64,000 bases of DNA from Leptothoe spongobia TAU-MAC 1115 (GTDB taxonomy: Bacteria > Cyanobacteriota > Cyanobacteriia > Phormidesmidales > Phormidesmidaceae), in the NCBI RefSeq assembly GCF_018739885.1, contig NZ_JADOES010000004.1, positions 62,001 through 126,000 on the forward strand. Direction: 5' to 3'. Every line of letters begins with the position of its first letter. Within the stretch, counting starts at the first letter, position 1. The notes beneath the pieces were generated by a model. The model saw only the letters and a program-made list of their open reading frames with translations. It had not been told where the DNA came from and ran no database searches. Shown here piece after piece: positions 27,284 to 36,236 of the stretch. A program made the position numbers and the translations under genes.

Positions 27284-27569
27284 TTAATCAGTCAATAGAG
27301 AAATATAGCTTTGGTTGATTTGAGCAGATGCAACGTTTGGGAATAGTGAGTGTCGGAGGCAAATGCATATTGGGTTGGATTGCAATATGACTTGCATCTA
27401 TTCTATCTGTGATTTACATCAATATACTGTATGCAAATTCTACGCTAAGTGCTCAAATGCCGATAGTCTAGCGAAACTTGAGCACATAAATTTCAGTAAT
27501 TTAACTTCAGTAGTGTAAATTTTGGCACTACCCGTTCTACTCCGGCTCACAAAAACCACAAAACAAAAT

Positions 27570-29171
27570 TTACAAAACAATGGCTATTCCATCTGCTCGC
27601 GGCTCCGATCCCGCCACCAGCACCCCATTCTCCAACCGCAAAATCACCTGCCCCTTCCCAAACATCCCCGGCTCCGCTACAACCTGCACAGCATGACCAA
27701 GATCACTTAACCCCAACACCACATGTCGCGGTACTGTCTGTTCCAAAAACACCCGATTACCCTGATCAAACCGCCAGCGGGGCGCATCCAAAGCCGCCTG
27801 CGGATTTAACCCATGGTCCACCAAATTCGAAACTACCTGCAAATGCCCCTGGGGCTGCATCGACGCCCCCATCACCCCAAACGGCCCTAACGGTTGTCCA
27901 TCACGACTCAAAAAGCCAGGAATAATCGTATGGAAGGGACGTTTCCCAGGCGCGATCGCATTCGGATGTTCCGCATCTACCACAAACCCAGCCCCCCGAT
28001 TTTGCACCGCGATCCCCGTACCCGGAATCACAATCCCACTGCCAAACCCCATAAAATTTGACTGAATAAACGACACCATCAGCTGATCATCCGCTGCCGC
28101 CAAATACACCGTACCCCCCTTGGGTAATCCTGGCTCAGCCAACGGCATAGCGCGATCGCCAATCAGCTCCCGACGACGGGCCCCATAGGTCTTATCCAAC
28201 AACTCCGCCGTCGTTACATCCATCGTTCTCGGATCTGCCACATACCGATGGGCATCCGCAAATGCCAACTTCATCGCCTCAATCTGTTGGTGATAATTAG
28301 CCACTGAGTCCCTGGGTTGGGCTGTCAGGTCGAATCCCTCAACTATATTCAGGGCCATTAAGGCCGCAATCCCTTGACCATTGGGCGGCAGCTCCGATAC
28401 CGTCATCCCCCTATAGGTGGTGGAAATTGGCGTCACCCACTCTGCTTGATGGCGTTGCAAATCATCCAGCGTAAATACACCACCAGTTTTCTCTGAAAAG
28501 GCAACAAATTGTTCCGCTAATTTACCTTGATAAAAACTCTCTCCTTCTGTTGCCGCTAATTCTCGCAGGGTGGCTGCCTGGTCTGGACAGCGCCAGATTT
28601 CGCCAGCCCGAGGAGCCCGATTACCTGGAAAGAATACTTCTAGAAAGGGTTGGTGTAACTCACCGGTTAACGACGAGTAGTTTTTTACCTGCTGCTGCCA
28701 GCTACGGGCCGTAATGGGTGAGACCGGAAAGCCATCTTCTGCGTGACGAATGGCCGGTTCAAATAAGCGTTCAAAGGGTAGTTGCCCCCAGCGTCTCCAT
28801 AGGGTTTGCCAGGCCGAAACAGCCCCTGGTACCGTGGCTGCTAACCAACCGTGCAAGGGTAGTTGCGCCATGGTTGCCCACAGGTCTGGTGAGAGGGCCT
28901 GGGGACTTTTGCCCGATGCATTCAGGCCGTGGAGTTTGTCGTCCCATACCAATGCAAAGGCATCTGAACCCAAGCCGTTGGAGGTGGGTTCAACGATGGT
29001 GAGATCAATGGCCATTGCGATCGCAGCATCCACAGCATTGCCACCTGCTAGCAAAATTTCTGCTCCCGTTGTTGTTGCTAGCGGCTGAGAAGTTGCCACA
29101 GCTCCCCGTTTTCCCAGCATGACAGGACGAGAGGATGGGTAGGGATAGGACGTAAGATTCAAGGGTTGCAT
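27570..29171 (-). CDS. ggt: Gamma-glutamyltransferase family protein
   Basis: 533 aa, an Ntn-hydrolase made as a proenzyme. The predicted autocleavage nucleophile is Thr354 in GGTVYLAAAD. The downstream small subunit has SFIQSNFMGFGSGIV and QNRGAGFVVD, as in cyanobacterial and soil-bacterial GGT-like proteins. The large subunit begins with the usual ATSQPLATTTGAEILLAGGN block. Classical GGT hydrolyses or transfers the glutamyl group of glutathione; this subfamily may differ in specificity. No signal peptide is visible, so it is probably cytoplasmic. It lies 30 bp downstream of a membrane-protein gene on the same strand. Confidence 0.88.
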   Translation of the reverse strand: MQPLNLTSYPYPSSRPVMLGKRGAVATSQPLATTTGAEILLAGGNAVDAAIAMAIDLTIVEPTSNGLGSDAFALVWDDKLHGLNASGKSPQALSPDLWATMAQLPLHGWLAATVPGAVSAWQTLWRRWGQLPFERLFEPAIRHAEDGFPVSPITARSWQQQVKNYSSLTGELHQPFLEVFFPGNRAPRAGEIWRCPDQAATLRELAATEGESFYQGKLAEQFVAFSEKTGGVFTLDDLQRHQAEWVTPISTTYRGMTVSELPPNGQGIAALMALNIVEGFDLTAQPRDSVANYHQQIEAMKLAFADAHRYVADPRTMDVTTAELLDKTYGARRRELIGDRAMPLAEPGLPKGGTVYLAAADDQLMVSFIQSNFMGFGSGIVIPGTGIAVQNRGAGFVVDAEHPNAIAPGKRPFHTIIPGFLSRDGQPLGPFGVMGASMQPQGHLQVVSNLVDHGLNPQAALDAPRWRFDQGNRVFLEQTVPRHVVLGLSDLGHAVQVVAEPGMFGKGQVILRLENGVLVAGSEPRADGIAIVL

Positions 29172-29201
29172 GGTTGGGAGTAAACGTCTTTTTAGTGAGG
29201 G

Positions 29202-30065
29202 CTAGTCCTGGGCTTGAGTCTCAGTACTCAGCAACGGGACCCCCGCAATCCTGGCTAAGGCATTGGCGAATTTAGTTAATTCTTGGTTGAGTTGCCTTAA
29301 CTCTTGACGCATTTGGCTGGCCTCAGGCCATTGGTCCTCATGTTCCTTAGCACTTCGCCCCTCTGGACACTTGGCTTCCCAAGCTCTCAATTTTGGGTGC
29401 CATGTAGCTGTAAACGGGCGGATGCCTTCATTCAAGAAAGTAATTGCGATATCACCCACCGACTTTTTTGGCGATGCTCCCACATCAGGCCCGGCATCCT
29501 TCAGTATCCCCCTGGTAAGTCCAAATAATGCATACAGAGAATCCAATGCTTCACGCAGCAGTCCTTGATCATCATCCAGTTGTTGAGTCACGATTCGTGT
29601 TCTCATCTCAACATAAAGTTTCCAGGCTGCATTTCGTGCGCTTTGAACTGTTTCAAACTCAACCTCACCGACCCAAGGCACTTTTGCTTTGACGGTCTTA
29701 ACTTTTAGAATATTTCTCTTGGCAAACAGGAAAGCGCCAGCACCTATGGCCAGGAGCGCTAATAGTCCGATAACAGTTTGACGCGTCTGTGTCTGTTGCT
29801 GATTCTGTTTGGCTTGACGACTAAAGGCCTCATCATAAATGCTCCTGATATCTTGAGCCGTCAACCCTACTGAGTTATTCTCATATAGTTGAATGACAAA
29901 CTGACTCCTTCGATCAATGTTGTTGTTAGCATCACTTTTTGCTAACAATGTCAGTTCCTCAACGATGGGGTTACTTGTGTCGATCGCCGTTGACTGACCA
30001 TAGCTGGGTGAAGCCCCTAGCATTAAAAGCAGAACCAGTAGTTTAATCGAGAATAACTTAACCAT
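29202..30065 (-). CDS. Membrane protein of unknown function with N-terminal signal sequence
   Basis: 287 aa. Residues 1-25 look like a signal peptide ending in SPSYGQS. A second membrane helix lies at about 100-117 (VIGLLALLAIGAGAFLF), so a periplasmic loop of about 75 residues precedes a cytoplasmic domain of about 165. The cytoplasmic part has a distinctive stretch, FLNEGIRPFTATWHPKLRAWE (about 210-231), and a helical end. I do not recognise the family. The gene lies 107 bp downstream of the deoxyribosyltransferase-Nudix gene, same strand, so they may work together. Speculatively, this could be a membrane effector or sensor beside a nucleotide-handling enzyme. Confidence 0.7.
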   Translation of the reverse strand: MVKLFSIKLLVLLLMLGASPSYGQSTAIDTSNPIVEELTLLAKSDANNNIDRRSQFVIQLYENNSVGLTAQDIRSIYDEAFSRQAKQNQQQTQTRQTVIGLLALLAIGAGAFLFAKRNILKVKTVKAKVPWVGEVEFETVQSARNAAWKLYVEMRTRIVTQQLDDDQGLLREALDSLYALFGLTRGILKDAGPDVGASPKKSVGDIAITFLNEGIRPFTATWHPKLRAWEAKCPEGRSAKEHEDQWPEASQMRQELRQLNQELTKFANALARIAGVPLLSTETQAQD

Positions 30066-30172
30066 GTGTTTCTTGATAAGCTAATTTATCCATAACAACA
30101 GAGCTGACTTAGAGATTTTCTGGAATGATATCGGATTAATGACGTCGGTCCGAGATTGATTAGTTGTGTAAC

Positions 30173-31330
30173 TCATCGACTACAATCTATTAACGAAATT
30201 TGACCTAACGTCACATAATCGACTAAGTTTTCCTCTATGATTTGCTGTCTGGTCTTTACATATAAGTACGTTTGCTCAGTTTCAGCACGATTACCATGCA
30301 TTTGTCCCTGTTTGGCGGCAAGGTCATCTATTTCGGAGGAGTCAAGCTCCACCGCCAATAATAAGGCTTTACTCGCCACTAGAGTTGCAGCGAGCTGATG
30401 CTCTCCTACAATGCGAAATCGCTCCCGAGAAATCGAAATCCCAGTTTCTTCTTTTAGCTCCTTCATCGCTAGAGATAAGGGATCGATACCAGGCTTAAAG
30501 GAAGATCCCCCTGGCAGTTCAAATACAAACCCTTGTTCGTTTATAACGGGTGTTCTGTATTCTTTGACTAAAATAAAACGATCTTGTGCTCTGGTTGTGC
30601 CTGCACAATAGGCGCATACCGTTGCCACGCTAGGTCTGATAATGACAGTTTCGTTTGATTTGATTCGATTTTCTCCCTTGACGCGCATCGCAACATGGAT
30701 AGCCAACAACAGTGGAAAGGACTTGTTGGGACCCACTCGCAGCACCCATTCTATATTGGGTATGTCCTCAAGGATATGGCCTGCTGAGGTTTGTGATTGA
30801 TACCATCGTTGCAAATGTTCCGTGCGCCAGATGTCTAATGGAATGAGACACTCAGCAGCGGCTCTTTGAGCACCGGTTCCTAATCGTTGGCAAGCTGTTT
30901 TCAGGGTTGCTTCCAGGGTGTTATGGGTGGCTATGTTATATTGTCGAGCTAACGTTTCGATGTAACGCGTTTTGTAAGCGCCTGCGGGTATTCCCAGGAT
31001 GACTTTACCGCTGTGGATCTGGAGCCCAAGTTCAACTCGCGTAGTATTCGCGGGCATCGTGTCTTTCTCTGCTGGAATCCAAAATAGAATGACATCGGAG
31101 TGCCGCATGGCGTCTAGCTCCCAGGTCATTTGCTGATCGTAGTCACTCCGGCGCTGGCCATCCTGAGCTTCTGGAATGAAGACGACGCCATCATAGCCAA
31201 GCGAGGTCAGAATATCTAAGGCTTGCGGTCTCCAGGAAGAGATTTTGGCATCACGGGGGGTGGGACCCGCTAAGTACAAAGATTTATGAAATTTATTTGG
31301 GAATGGTTGACAGGCATATACTGATTTCAT
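30173..31330 (-). CDS. Nucleoside deoxyribosyltransferase-like domain fused to Nudix hydrolase
   Basis: 385 aa. Residues about 12-130 resemble a nucleoside 2-deoxyribosyltransferase fold: SLYLAGPTPRD at the start and later TTRVELGLQIHSGKV, where the Glu would be the nucleophile. Residues about 235-370 are a Nudix domain, with the box ending MKELKEETGI. The early Glu of the full Nudix signature is replaced, so activity may be altered. The fusion suggests processing of a modified nucleotide or NAD-like metabolite. Related folds occur in nucleotide-signalling conflict systems, but nothing here proves a defence role. Confidence 0.82.
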   Translation of the reverse strand: MKSVYACQPFPNKFHKSLYLAGPTPRDAKISSWRPQALDILTSLGYDGVVFIPEAQDGQRRSDYDQQMTWELDAMRHSDVILFWIPAEKDTMPANTTRVELGLQIHSGKVILGIPAGAYKTRYIETLARQYNIATHNTLEATLKTACQRLGTGAQRAAAECLIPLDIWRTEHLQRWYQSQTSAGHILEDIPNIEWVLRVGPNKSFPLLLAIHVAMRVKGENRIKSNETVIIRPSVATVCAYCAGTTRAQDRFILVKEYRTPVINEQGFVFELPGGSSFKPGIDPLSLAMKELKEETGISISRERFRIVGEHQLAATLVASKALLLAVELDSSEIDDLAAKQGQMHGNRAETEQTYLYVKTRQQIIEENLVDYVTLGQISLIDCSR

Positions 31331-31745
31331 TACCAGCTGCAGAATCTATAGTGCAAAACTAGAAGCGGATGGGCCAATACTAGCAAGCTACAGTGGAACA
31401 GGCCCTGGGAATAACGCTGCAATAGCGATCGCAGCCAGATCTCCAAAATCATGGATACAAGCAAGGCTTAAGACTTGCTCACAATCCTCCATATATTGGT
31501 TGCTTAAGCTACACTTCAGAAGTGATTTTCGCTCGCTAGTGATCAATGCTTTGCAGTGTCAGTCATGCCTATTTTTATAAATGTTTGTTTGAATTAGTTT
31601 TTATCTGTGCACTTTGACGATATGTCGTTTGATATTAGCCCCTACCGATTTCAAAATTAGCCGTTATCCATAGGCCATATCATCGAGAGTTTAAAGCCTT
31701 AAAGACGTGTTAACCGCAACCTACTACGCGGATAGGAGTATCGCA
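31331..31745. other. Divergent intergenic region
   Basis: About 415 bp between a minus-strand gene start and a small plus-strand ORF. It should hold promoters in both directions. One HIP1 octamer is present (near 31424). I see no clear operator or terminator. Confidence 0.4.
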
Positions 31746-31883
31746 ATGCACATAGATGGACTAGAGAGTGAGCAAATCCACACGATTCTAATGTTAATGG
31801 CCTTGAACATTATTGTCTTTGCTGCCCTGATAGTAAAAGTTCAGGCAGAATTTGCATTTTCTTGTTGGTGTCAATTATTCTGA
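31746..31883 (+). CDS. Putative 45-aa single-pass membrane peptide
   Basis: A short ORF with a good ribosome site (taggag, eight bases before ATG 31746). It encodes an acidic N-terminus followed by a hydrophobic helix (about residues 15-31) and a Cys-containing end (FSCWCQLF). Its stop is about 80 bp upstream of the ABC protein start. It has no double-glycine leader, so I do not call it a RiPP precursor. It could be a small membrane partner of the transporter, or a chance ORF. Confidence 0.4.
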   Translation: MHIDGLESEQIHTILMLMALNIIVFAALIVKVQAEFAFSCWCQLF

Positions 31884-31963
31884 TTCGTTAATTTCTGTCA
31901 TTTTTGATTGAAATATGTTTGAGTACTTGTCCCTGCTCAACGACCGCAATTTTCGCTATCTGG

Positions 31964-33706
31964 ATGCAACGTTTCAACTTTCAAATCTTCCAGCGCTTCT
32001 GGACTATTGCCAAAACCTACTGGTTCAGCAACGAAAAATGGAAAGCCCGTGGCCTGCTCCTCCTGATTGTTATCCTTCTACTCGCCTACACCGGTCTCAG
32101 CGTCGTCTTAAATAATCAGCGCGGCGAACTGATCTCAGCCCTCTCTGCCAAAAACGAATCCCGTTTCTGGCAAACGGTCATTATCTTTATTGGTGTTCTC
32201 GTCATCTACGCCCCGTTGCTGGCGGGGTACACCTATCTGCGAGATCGCCTCGGTCTGGCCTGGCGGCGCTGGCTCACCACCGACTTTGTCCAACGCTACT
32301 TTGCTGATCGTGCCTTTTACCAGATCAACCAGTTTCGTACCGATATCGATAACCCCGACCAGCGGATTGCCGAGGACGTCAAAAACTTCACCCAAGAATC
32401 TCTTACTCTAGCCCTTGTCCTATCCGACTCAGTTTTAGAAATTATTGCTTTTAGCGGTGTCCTTTTAGGTATTTCTCGTGAACTGGTCCTTTTTCTCCTG
32501 GGCTACGCCATTATCGGTACTCTCGCCACGGTCGGTGTTTTTGGTCAACCCCTTGTCCGTCTAAACTTTGAGCAATTAAAACGAGAGGCTAACTTTCGCT
32601 TTAGCCTCGTCCGCGTGCGGGAGAATGCTGAAGCCATCGCTTTCTACCAGGGGGAGGCCCAAGAATCAACCCAGGTCAATAACCGCTTTATGGCCGCTTT
32701 TGACAACTATAAGCGTCTACTGGGCTGGGAGCTGGGTCTCAATGGTTTAACGAATGCTTACGAATTTATTCCTTTTATTCTCCCGGCTCTGGTGGTTGCT
32801 CCTGGTATTTTCAGTGGCGATGTGGAGGTGGGAAAAGTAAGTGAAGCTCAGGGGGCATTTATCCGGGTTTTCTTTTCTCTCAATCTGATTGTTGCCCGTT
32901 TTCAATCCCTCAGTGCCTTTGGTGCTGGAATTGACCGTCTCTATGACTTTGCCACCTCCCTGGGGCATGTTGAATCGTCAGAGGGTTTAGCAGACGATGT
33001 GACTACTCAACGTCAGGAGAAAAAATCTGGCCATCCTGTCATTGGGTTTGAAGCGTCATCAAAGCTAACTCTAGATAATGTAACCCTGCAAACGCCCAAC
33101 TATCAGCGTACGTTGATTGAAGCGCTATCCCTGGAACTCGATGCTCAAAGTTCCTTGCTGGTGGTGGGTCCCAGTGGCTGTGGTAAGAGTTCATTGATGC
33201 GTGCGATCGCAGGTCTCTGGAATTCTGGCACCGGCACCATCCAACGTCCCGATCTAGAGCACCTGCTATTTCTACCCCAGAAACCCTACATGATCCTGGG
33301 CAGTCTTCGCCAGCAGCTGCTTTATCCTTACCCCGACATCGAGATTAACGACACGCAGCTCAAAGCGGCCCTAAAACAAGTCAACCTGCCTGATTTAGAC
33401 GAACGCTTTGGTGGCTTTGATGCCGAAGAAGAATGGAGTGATGTATTGTCCCTGGGCGAACAACAGCGGTTGAGCTTTGCCCGTGTGCTGTTGCACGAGC
33501 CTACATATACCGTTCTGGATGAGGCCACCAGCGCCCTTGATCGAGATAATGAGAAACAACTCTATGATCATCTGGCCGCAACCAAAACCGCTTACCTCAG
33601 TGTTGGTCATCGGAAATCTTTAGAAGATTATCACAGCTCTATACTAAGGCTGGCCGAAGACCACACCTGGAAGCTACAGCCATTGGCTAAGGAATCCGGT
33701 TCCTAG
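31964..33706 (+). CDS. SbmA/BacA-like ABC transporter with fused ATPase (YddA/ABCD type)
   Basis: 580 aa from ATG 31964. The N-terminus MQRFNFQIFQRFWTIAKTYW fits the family, and the longer TTG frame from 31904 does not. Residues 1-330 are the SbmA_BacA-like membrane domain, with the typical block TYLRDRLGLAWRRWLT. The ATPase has Walker A GPSGCGKSS, a degenerate signature LSLGEQQR and Walker B YTVLDEATSALD. Relatives move peptides, vitamin B12 or long-chain acyl compounds. It lies directly before the RiPP precursor, separated by a 315-bp promoter-like region, so a role in peptide transport is plausible but inferred. Confidence 0.85.
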   Translation: MQRFNFQIFQRFWTIAKTYWFSNEKWKARGLLLLIVILLLAYTGLSVVLNNQRGELISALSAKNESRFWQTVIIFIGVLVIYAPLLAGYTYLRDRLGLAWRRWLTTDFVQRYFADRAFYQINQFRTDIDNPDQRIAEDVKNFTQESLTLALVLSDSVLEIIAFSGVLLGISRELVLFLLGYAIIGTLATVGVFGQPLVRLNFEQLKREANFRFSLVRVRENAEAIAFYQGEAQESTQVNNRFMAAFDNYKRLLGWELGLNGLTNAYEFIPFILPALVVAPGIFSGDVEVGKVSEAQGAFIRVFFSLNLIVARFQSLSAFGAGIDRLYDFATSLGHVESSEGLADDVTTQRQEKKSGHPVIGFEASSKLTLDNVTLQTPNYQRTLIEALSLELDAQSSLLVVGPSGCGKSSLMRAIAGLWNSGTGTIQRPDLEHLLFLPQKPYMILGSLRQQLLYPYPDIEINDTQLKAALKQVNLPDLDERFGGFDAEEEWSDVLSLGEQQRLSFARVLLHEPTYTVLDEATSALDRDNEKQLYDHLAATKTAYLSVGHRKSLEDYHSSILRLAEDHTWKLQPLAKESGS

Positions 33707-33916
33707 GAATTTAAAAGTAGTCGTCAGAAATTAGTCAGAACATGTCAGCAAACTATCTCATAATTTAGATTATACGCTCAAAAACTTCTGTAAGACATAG
33801 TTCAGGATCTATATAATCGACCCCGCCGTAACCCCAACTTAACGCTATTAGGAATAACTCAGTACGTTCAGGGATTGCCTCTATGGGATTGTCCATCCCC
33901 ACGTAGCAAAAATAAA

Positions 33917-33929
33917 TGCCATTTTGGCA
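33917..33929. promoter_or_regulatory. TGCCA-N3-TGGCA palindrome, site 1
   Basis: TGCCATTTTGGCA lies 93 bp before the start of the MYG-repeat precursor gene, in the spacer after the ABC gene. It is one of at least six copies of this 13-bp palindrome in intergenic DNA of the window. I do not know a regulator with this consensus. Confidence 0.65.
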
Positions 33930-34021
33930 AGTTTGATATCCCCTCCACAGCTATACCTTTAATTAATCACACTAAACGCTATCACCAACCATTTAGCCAA
34001 TCATCAATGGGGATAAGGGGT

Positions 34022-34516
34022 ATGCTACCTAACAACATCCTAGAAAAAGTCAAAGAGTTTTTGGTGCGCCTGGTCAAAGACTCTACATTTATCACCCAGC
34101 TGCAACAACGATCGGCAGATCAGGTGCAATCATTTTTACAGGACGCTGGGTATGACTTTTCCCAGGATGAGTTTGAATCTGCCACCCTAAAGATCCTAGA
34201 TCTCAAAGAACAAAACCAGTTTCATGAACTCTCCGAAGCAGAGCTGGTAGGTGCTGTGGGTGGCTGGTTGCGACTATACCCCAAGTATTCTGGTTGGTTG
34301 TTTAAACGACCTGGGAGATTTCCCATCGATGACCCCATTGCTCAGCCCATGTATGGTGTTGTGATCGAACCACCAGCAGACGGTCACCCCGTTCCTATCC
34401 CTGAACCACCTCCTATTCCAGGGCCACAACCCATGTATGGTGTTGTGATCGAACCCATTGATGGTCCCATTTTTCAGCCAATGTATGGCGTGATTACTCC
34501 CCCTGAGATTCTTTAG
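34022..34516 (+). CDS. RiPP precursor with Nif11/NHLP-type leader and three MYG motifs (spliceotide-type)
   Basis: 164 aa from ATG 34022. The leader (1-81) is Nif11-like: NILEKVKEFLVRLVKDSTF at the start and ELSEAELVGAVGG ending in Gly80-Gly81, a site for C39 export proteases. The core (82-164) is Pro-rich and contains QPMYGVVIEP at 108-117 and 136-145, and QPMYGVITPP at 152-161. In Pleurocapsa PlpA-type precursors, M-Y-G marks the place where a radical SAM enzyme excises tyramine and leaves an alpha-keto-beta-amino acid. Three sites in one core suggest three splicing events. The frame is open upstream to 33875, but the palindromic operator lies there. The next gene begins immediately after. 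Confidence 0.88.
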   Translation: MLPNNILEKVKEFLVRLVKDSTFITQLQQRSADQVQSFLQDAGYDFSQDEFESATLKILDLKEQNQFHELSEAELVGAVGGWLRLYPKYSGWLFKRPGRFPIDDPIAQPMYGVVIEPPADGHPVPIPEPPPIPGPQPMYGVVIEPIDGPIFQPMYGVITPPEIL

Positions 34517-34521
34517 TGGCC

Positions 34522-35781
34522 ATGGCATATCATCGCACAAGCTACGCTGTCTGGGAGATTACCTTAAAGTGTAATCTGGCCTGCAGTCACTGTGGCTCAC
34601 GAGCAGGACAGGCTCGCGCTAAAGAGCTCTCCACTGAAGAGGCCCTGGATTTGGTTCAGCAGATGGCTGAGGTAGGTATTAAAGAAGTCACCCTCATCGG
34701 TGGAGAAGCCTTTCTGCGGCCAGATTGGTTGGAGATTGCAGCAGCCATCAATCAGGCTGGCATGCGCTGCACCATGACCACGGGGGGCTACGGCATTAGC
34801 CTGGCCACCGCCACCAAGATGAAAGCAGCGGGGATTGCCACTGTCTCTGTGTCCATTGACGGATTAGAGGCCACCCACGATACTCTTCGGGGCCGGAATG
34901 GGGCTTGGCGGTATGCATTTCAAACCATGGGACATCTGCGCGAAGTGGGCATTCCCTTTGGCTGTAATACCCAAATTAATCGACTGTCTGCTCCAGAGTT
35001 GCCATCTATTTATGAGCATATTCGAGCTGCGGGGGCTGGGGCCTGGCAGCTGCAGTTAACGGTGCCTATGGGCCATGCGGCTGACCATGCGGAGATTCTG
35101 CTGCAGCCCTATGAGTTGTTGGATCTGTATCCGATGCTGGCTCGGATTGCGGTAAGAGCCCAACGCGAAGGCCTCCAACTGCAACCGGGCAATAACATTG
35201 GTTACTACGGTCCCTACGAGCGCTTATTGCGGGGCCGTGGCAAAGACAATGACTGGGCCTTTTGGCGGGGATGCTCGGCAGGACTTTCCACCTTGGGGAT
35301 TGAAGCTGACGGTGCTATTAAGGGATGTCCTTCGCTGCCAACGGCGGCCTATACGGGAGGGAATATTCGCGATCGCAACCTGCGCGATATTGTTGAATCC
35401 ACAGAAGAATTACGCTTTAACTTGGGGGCAGGAACTCCCCAGGGAACCGCCCATCTGTGGGGATTCTGCAAAACCTGTGAATTTGCCGAACTCTGTCGCG
35501 GCGGCTGTACCTGGACCTCCCATGTGTTCTTTGACCGTCGCGGTAACAATCCTTACTGTCATCATCGTGCCTTGACTCAGGCCCAACAGGGTAAGCGAGA
35601 ACGGTTGCAGCTTAAGCGACAGGCCGATGGTCTCCCCTTTGATAACGGTGAATTTGAGTTAATGGAAGAACCGGTTGATGCCCCCTGGGATAAAACAGAC
35701 TCGCTGCACTTCACTGCCGATCAGGTGCAATGGTCCACCAGTTGGCAAGCAGAAGAATCCTTAGCATTGACAACATCATGA
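34522..35781 (+). CDS. Radical SAM/SPASM peptide maturase (nif11-class, candidate splicease)
   Basis: 419 aa from ATG 34522. A GTG at 34516 overlaps the precursor stop by one base and is the alternative. The radical SAM cluster motif is CNLACSHC (Cys17, 21 and 24). It is followed by LIGGEAFLRPDW and SVSIDG, normal for the fold. The C-terminal SPASM region has the Cys-rich series around CKTCEFAELCRGGCTW and a later NPYC, for auxiliary iron-sulfur clusters. Adjacency to a Nif11-leader precursor with MYG repeats points to PlpX-like tyramine excision or another beta-carbon chemistry. The enzyme would act in the cytoplasm before export. Confidence 0.88.
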   Translation: MAYHRTSYAVWEITLKCNLACSHCGSRAGQARAKELSTEEALDLVQQMAEVGIKEVTLIGGEAFLRPDWLEIAAAINQAGMRCTMTTGGYGISLATATKMKAAGIATVSVSIDGLEATHDTLRGRNGAWRYAFQTMGHLREVGIPFGCNTQINRLSAPELPSIYEHIRAAGAGAWQLQLTVPMGHAADHAEILLQPYELLDLYPMLARIAVRAQREGLQLQPGNNIGYYGPYERLLRGRGKDNDWAFWRGCSAGLSTLGIEADGAIKGCPSLPTAAYTGGNIRDRNLRDIVESTEELRFNLGAGTPQGTAHLWGFCKTCEFAELCRGGCTWTSHVFFDRRGNNPYCHHRALTQAQQGKRERLQLKRQADGLPFDNGEFELMEEPVDAPWDKTDSLHFTADQVQWSTSWQAEESLALTTS

Positions 35782-35788
35782 GGTAGAT

Positions 35789-35956
35789 ATGGAGACGACT
35801 ATCAGCAATCCCCCAAAAGACATAGATAATTCAGATCCACAGTCTATTGAGCCAATTCCGCTCTTGCCTCGTTCTGCCTGGAACAGTCAACTAACAAAAA
35901 TGCGGATAGTATTAACAGTTAAGCAATTGCTTGATCAACAAGAAAGAGTTTTATAG
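35789..35956 (+). CDS. Small 55-aa protein following the radical SAM maturase
   Basis: A short ORF with gagg seven bases before its ATG and only 7 bp after the maturase stop, so it is co-transcribed. It has an acidic, Pro-rich N-terminal half (SIEPIPLLPRSAW) and a basic helical end (MRIVLTVKQLLDQQERVL). In plp clusters a small accessory protein (PlpY) is needed for splicing. This ORF sits at the matching place but is short, and I cannot show homology. It could be an accessory, a truncated remnant or a further small peptide. It has no double-glycine site. Confidence 0.6.
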   Translation: METTISNPPKDIDNSDPQSIEPIPLLPRSAWNSQLTKMRIVLTVKQLLDQQERVL

Positions 35957-35992
35957 ATATCATCTTTGCAAACGGGCCCCTTATCCATAGTT

Positions 35993-36018
35993 GTCGACCT
36001 CTCGTCCGAGAGGTCGAC
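35993..36018 (+). terminator. Strong hairpin after the maturase genes
   Basis: gtcgacctctcg (35993-36004) and cgagaggtcgac (36007-36018) are perfect complements, giving an 11-bp stem with a GTCC tetraloop. It is followed by attttcttt. It would end the precursor-maturase transcript before the second precursor gene. Confidence 0.7.
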
Positions 36019-36127
36019 ATTTTCTTTGTATGTGAACTCCGGAAGGCAGTGTTATCGCTATTGCCTGGATTTAAAAGACTGGATTTTCTCCCATGGATCT
36101 AACCGGATTGAATCAAACCAGTTCCCA

Positions 36128-36140
36128 TGCCAAATTGGCA
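36128..36140. promoter_or_regulatory. TGCCA-N3-TGGCA palindrome, site 2
   Basis: TGCCAAATTGGCA lies 97 bp before the start of the second precursor gene, after the hairpin at 35993-36018. This spacing nearly equals that of site 1 to the first precursor. Confidence 0.65.
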
Positions 36141-36236
36141 ACATATCTCTTGCTGCAAGGAACAGAATAAGAGGCAATATAGCCAAATAATCTTGGCGAA
36201 ATGTAACCGTAGATAGTGAAAACCAGGGGGAATATC

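Noticed and set aside
27429..27443. GTA-N9-TAC resembling an NtcA site upstream of the Amt-kinase gene
   Set aside because: NtcA needs GTA-N8-TAC; the spacing is one base too long, so I do not list it.
31904..31963. TTG-started extension of the SbmA-like protein
   Set aside because: Family members begin with MQRF-type sequence, matching ATG 31964.
33875..34021. Upstream extension of the MYG precursor
   Set aside because: It would code through the palindromic operator, and the Nif11 leader pattern starts at 34022.
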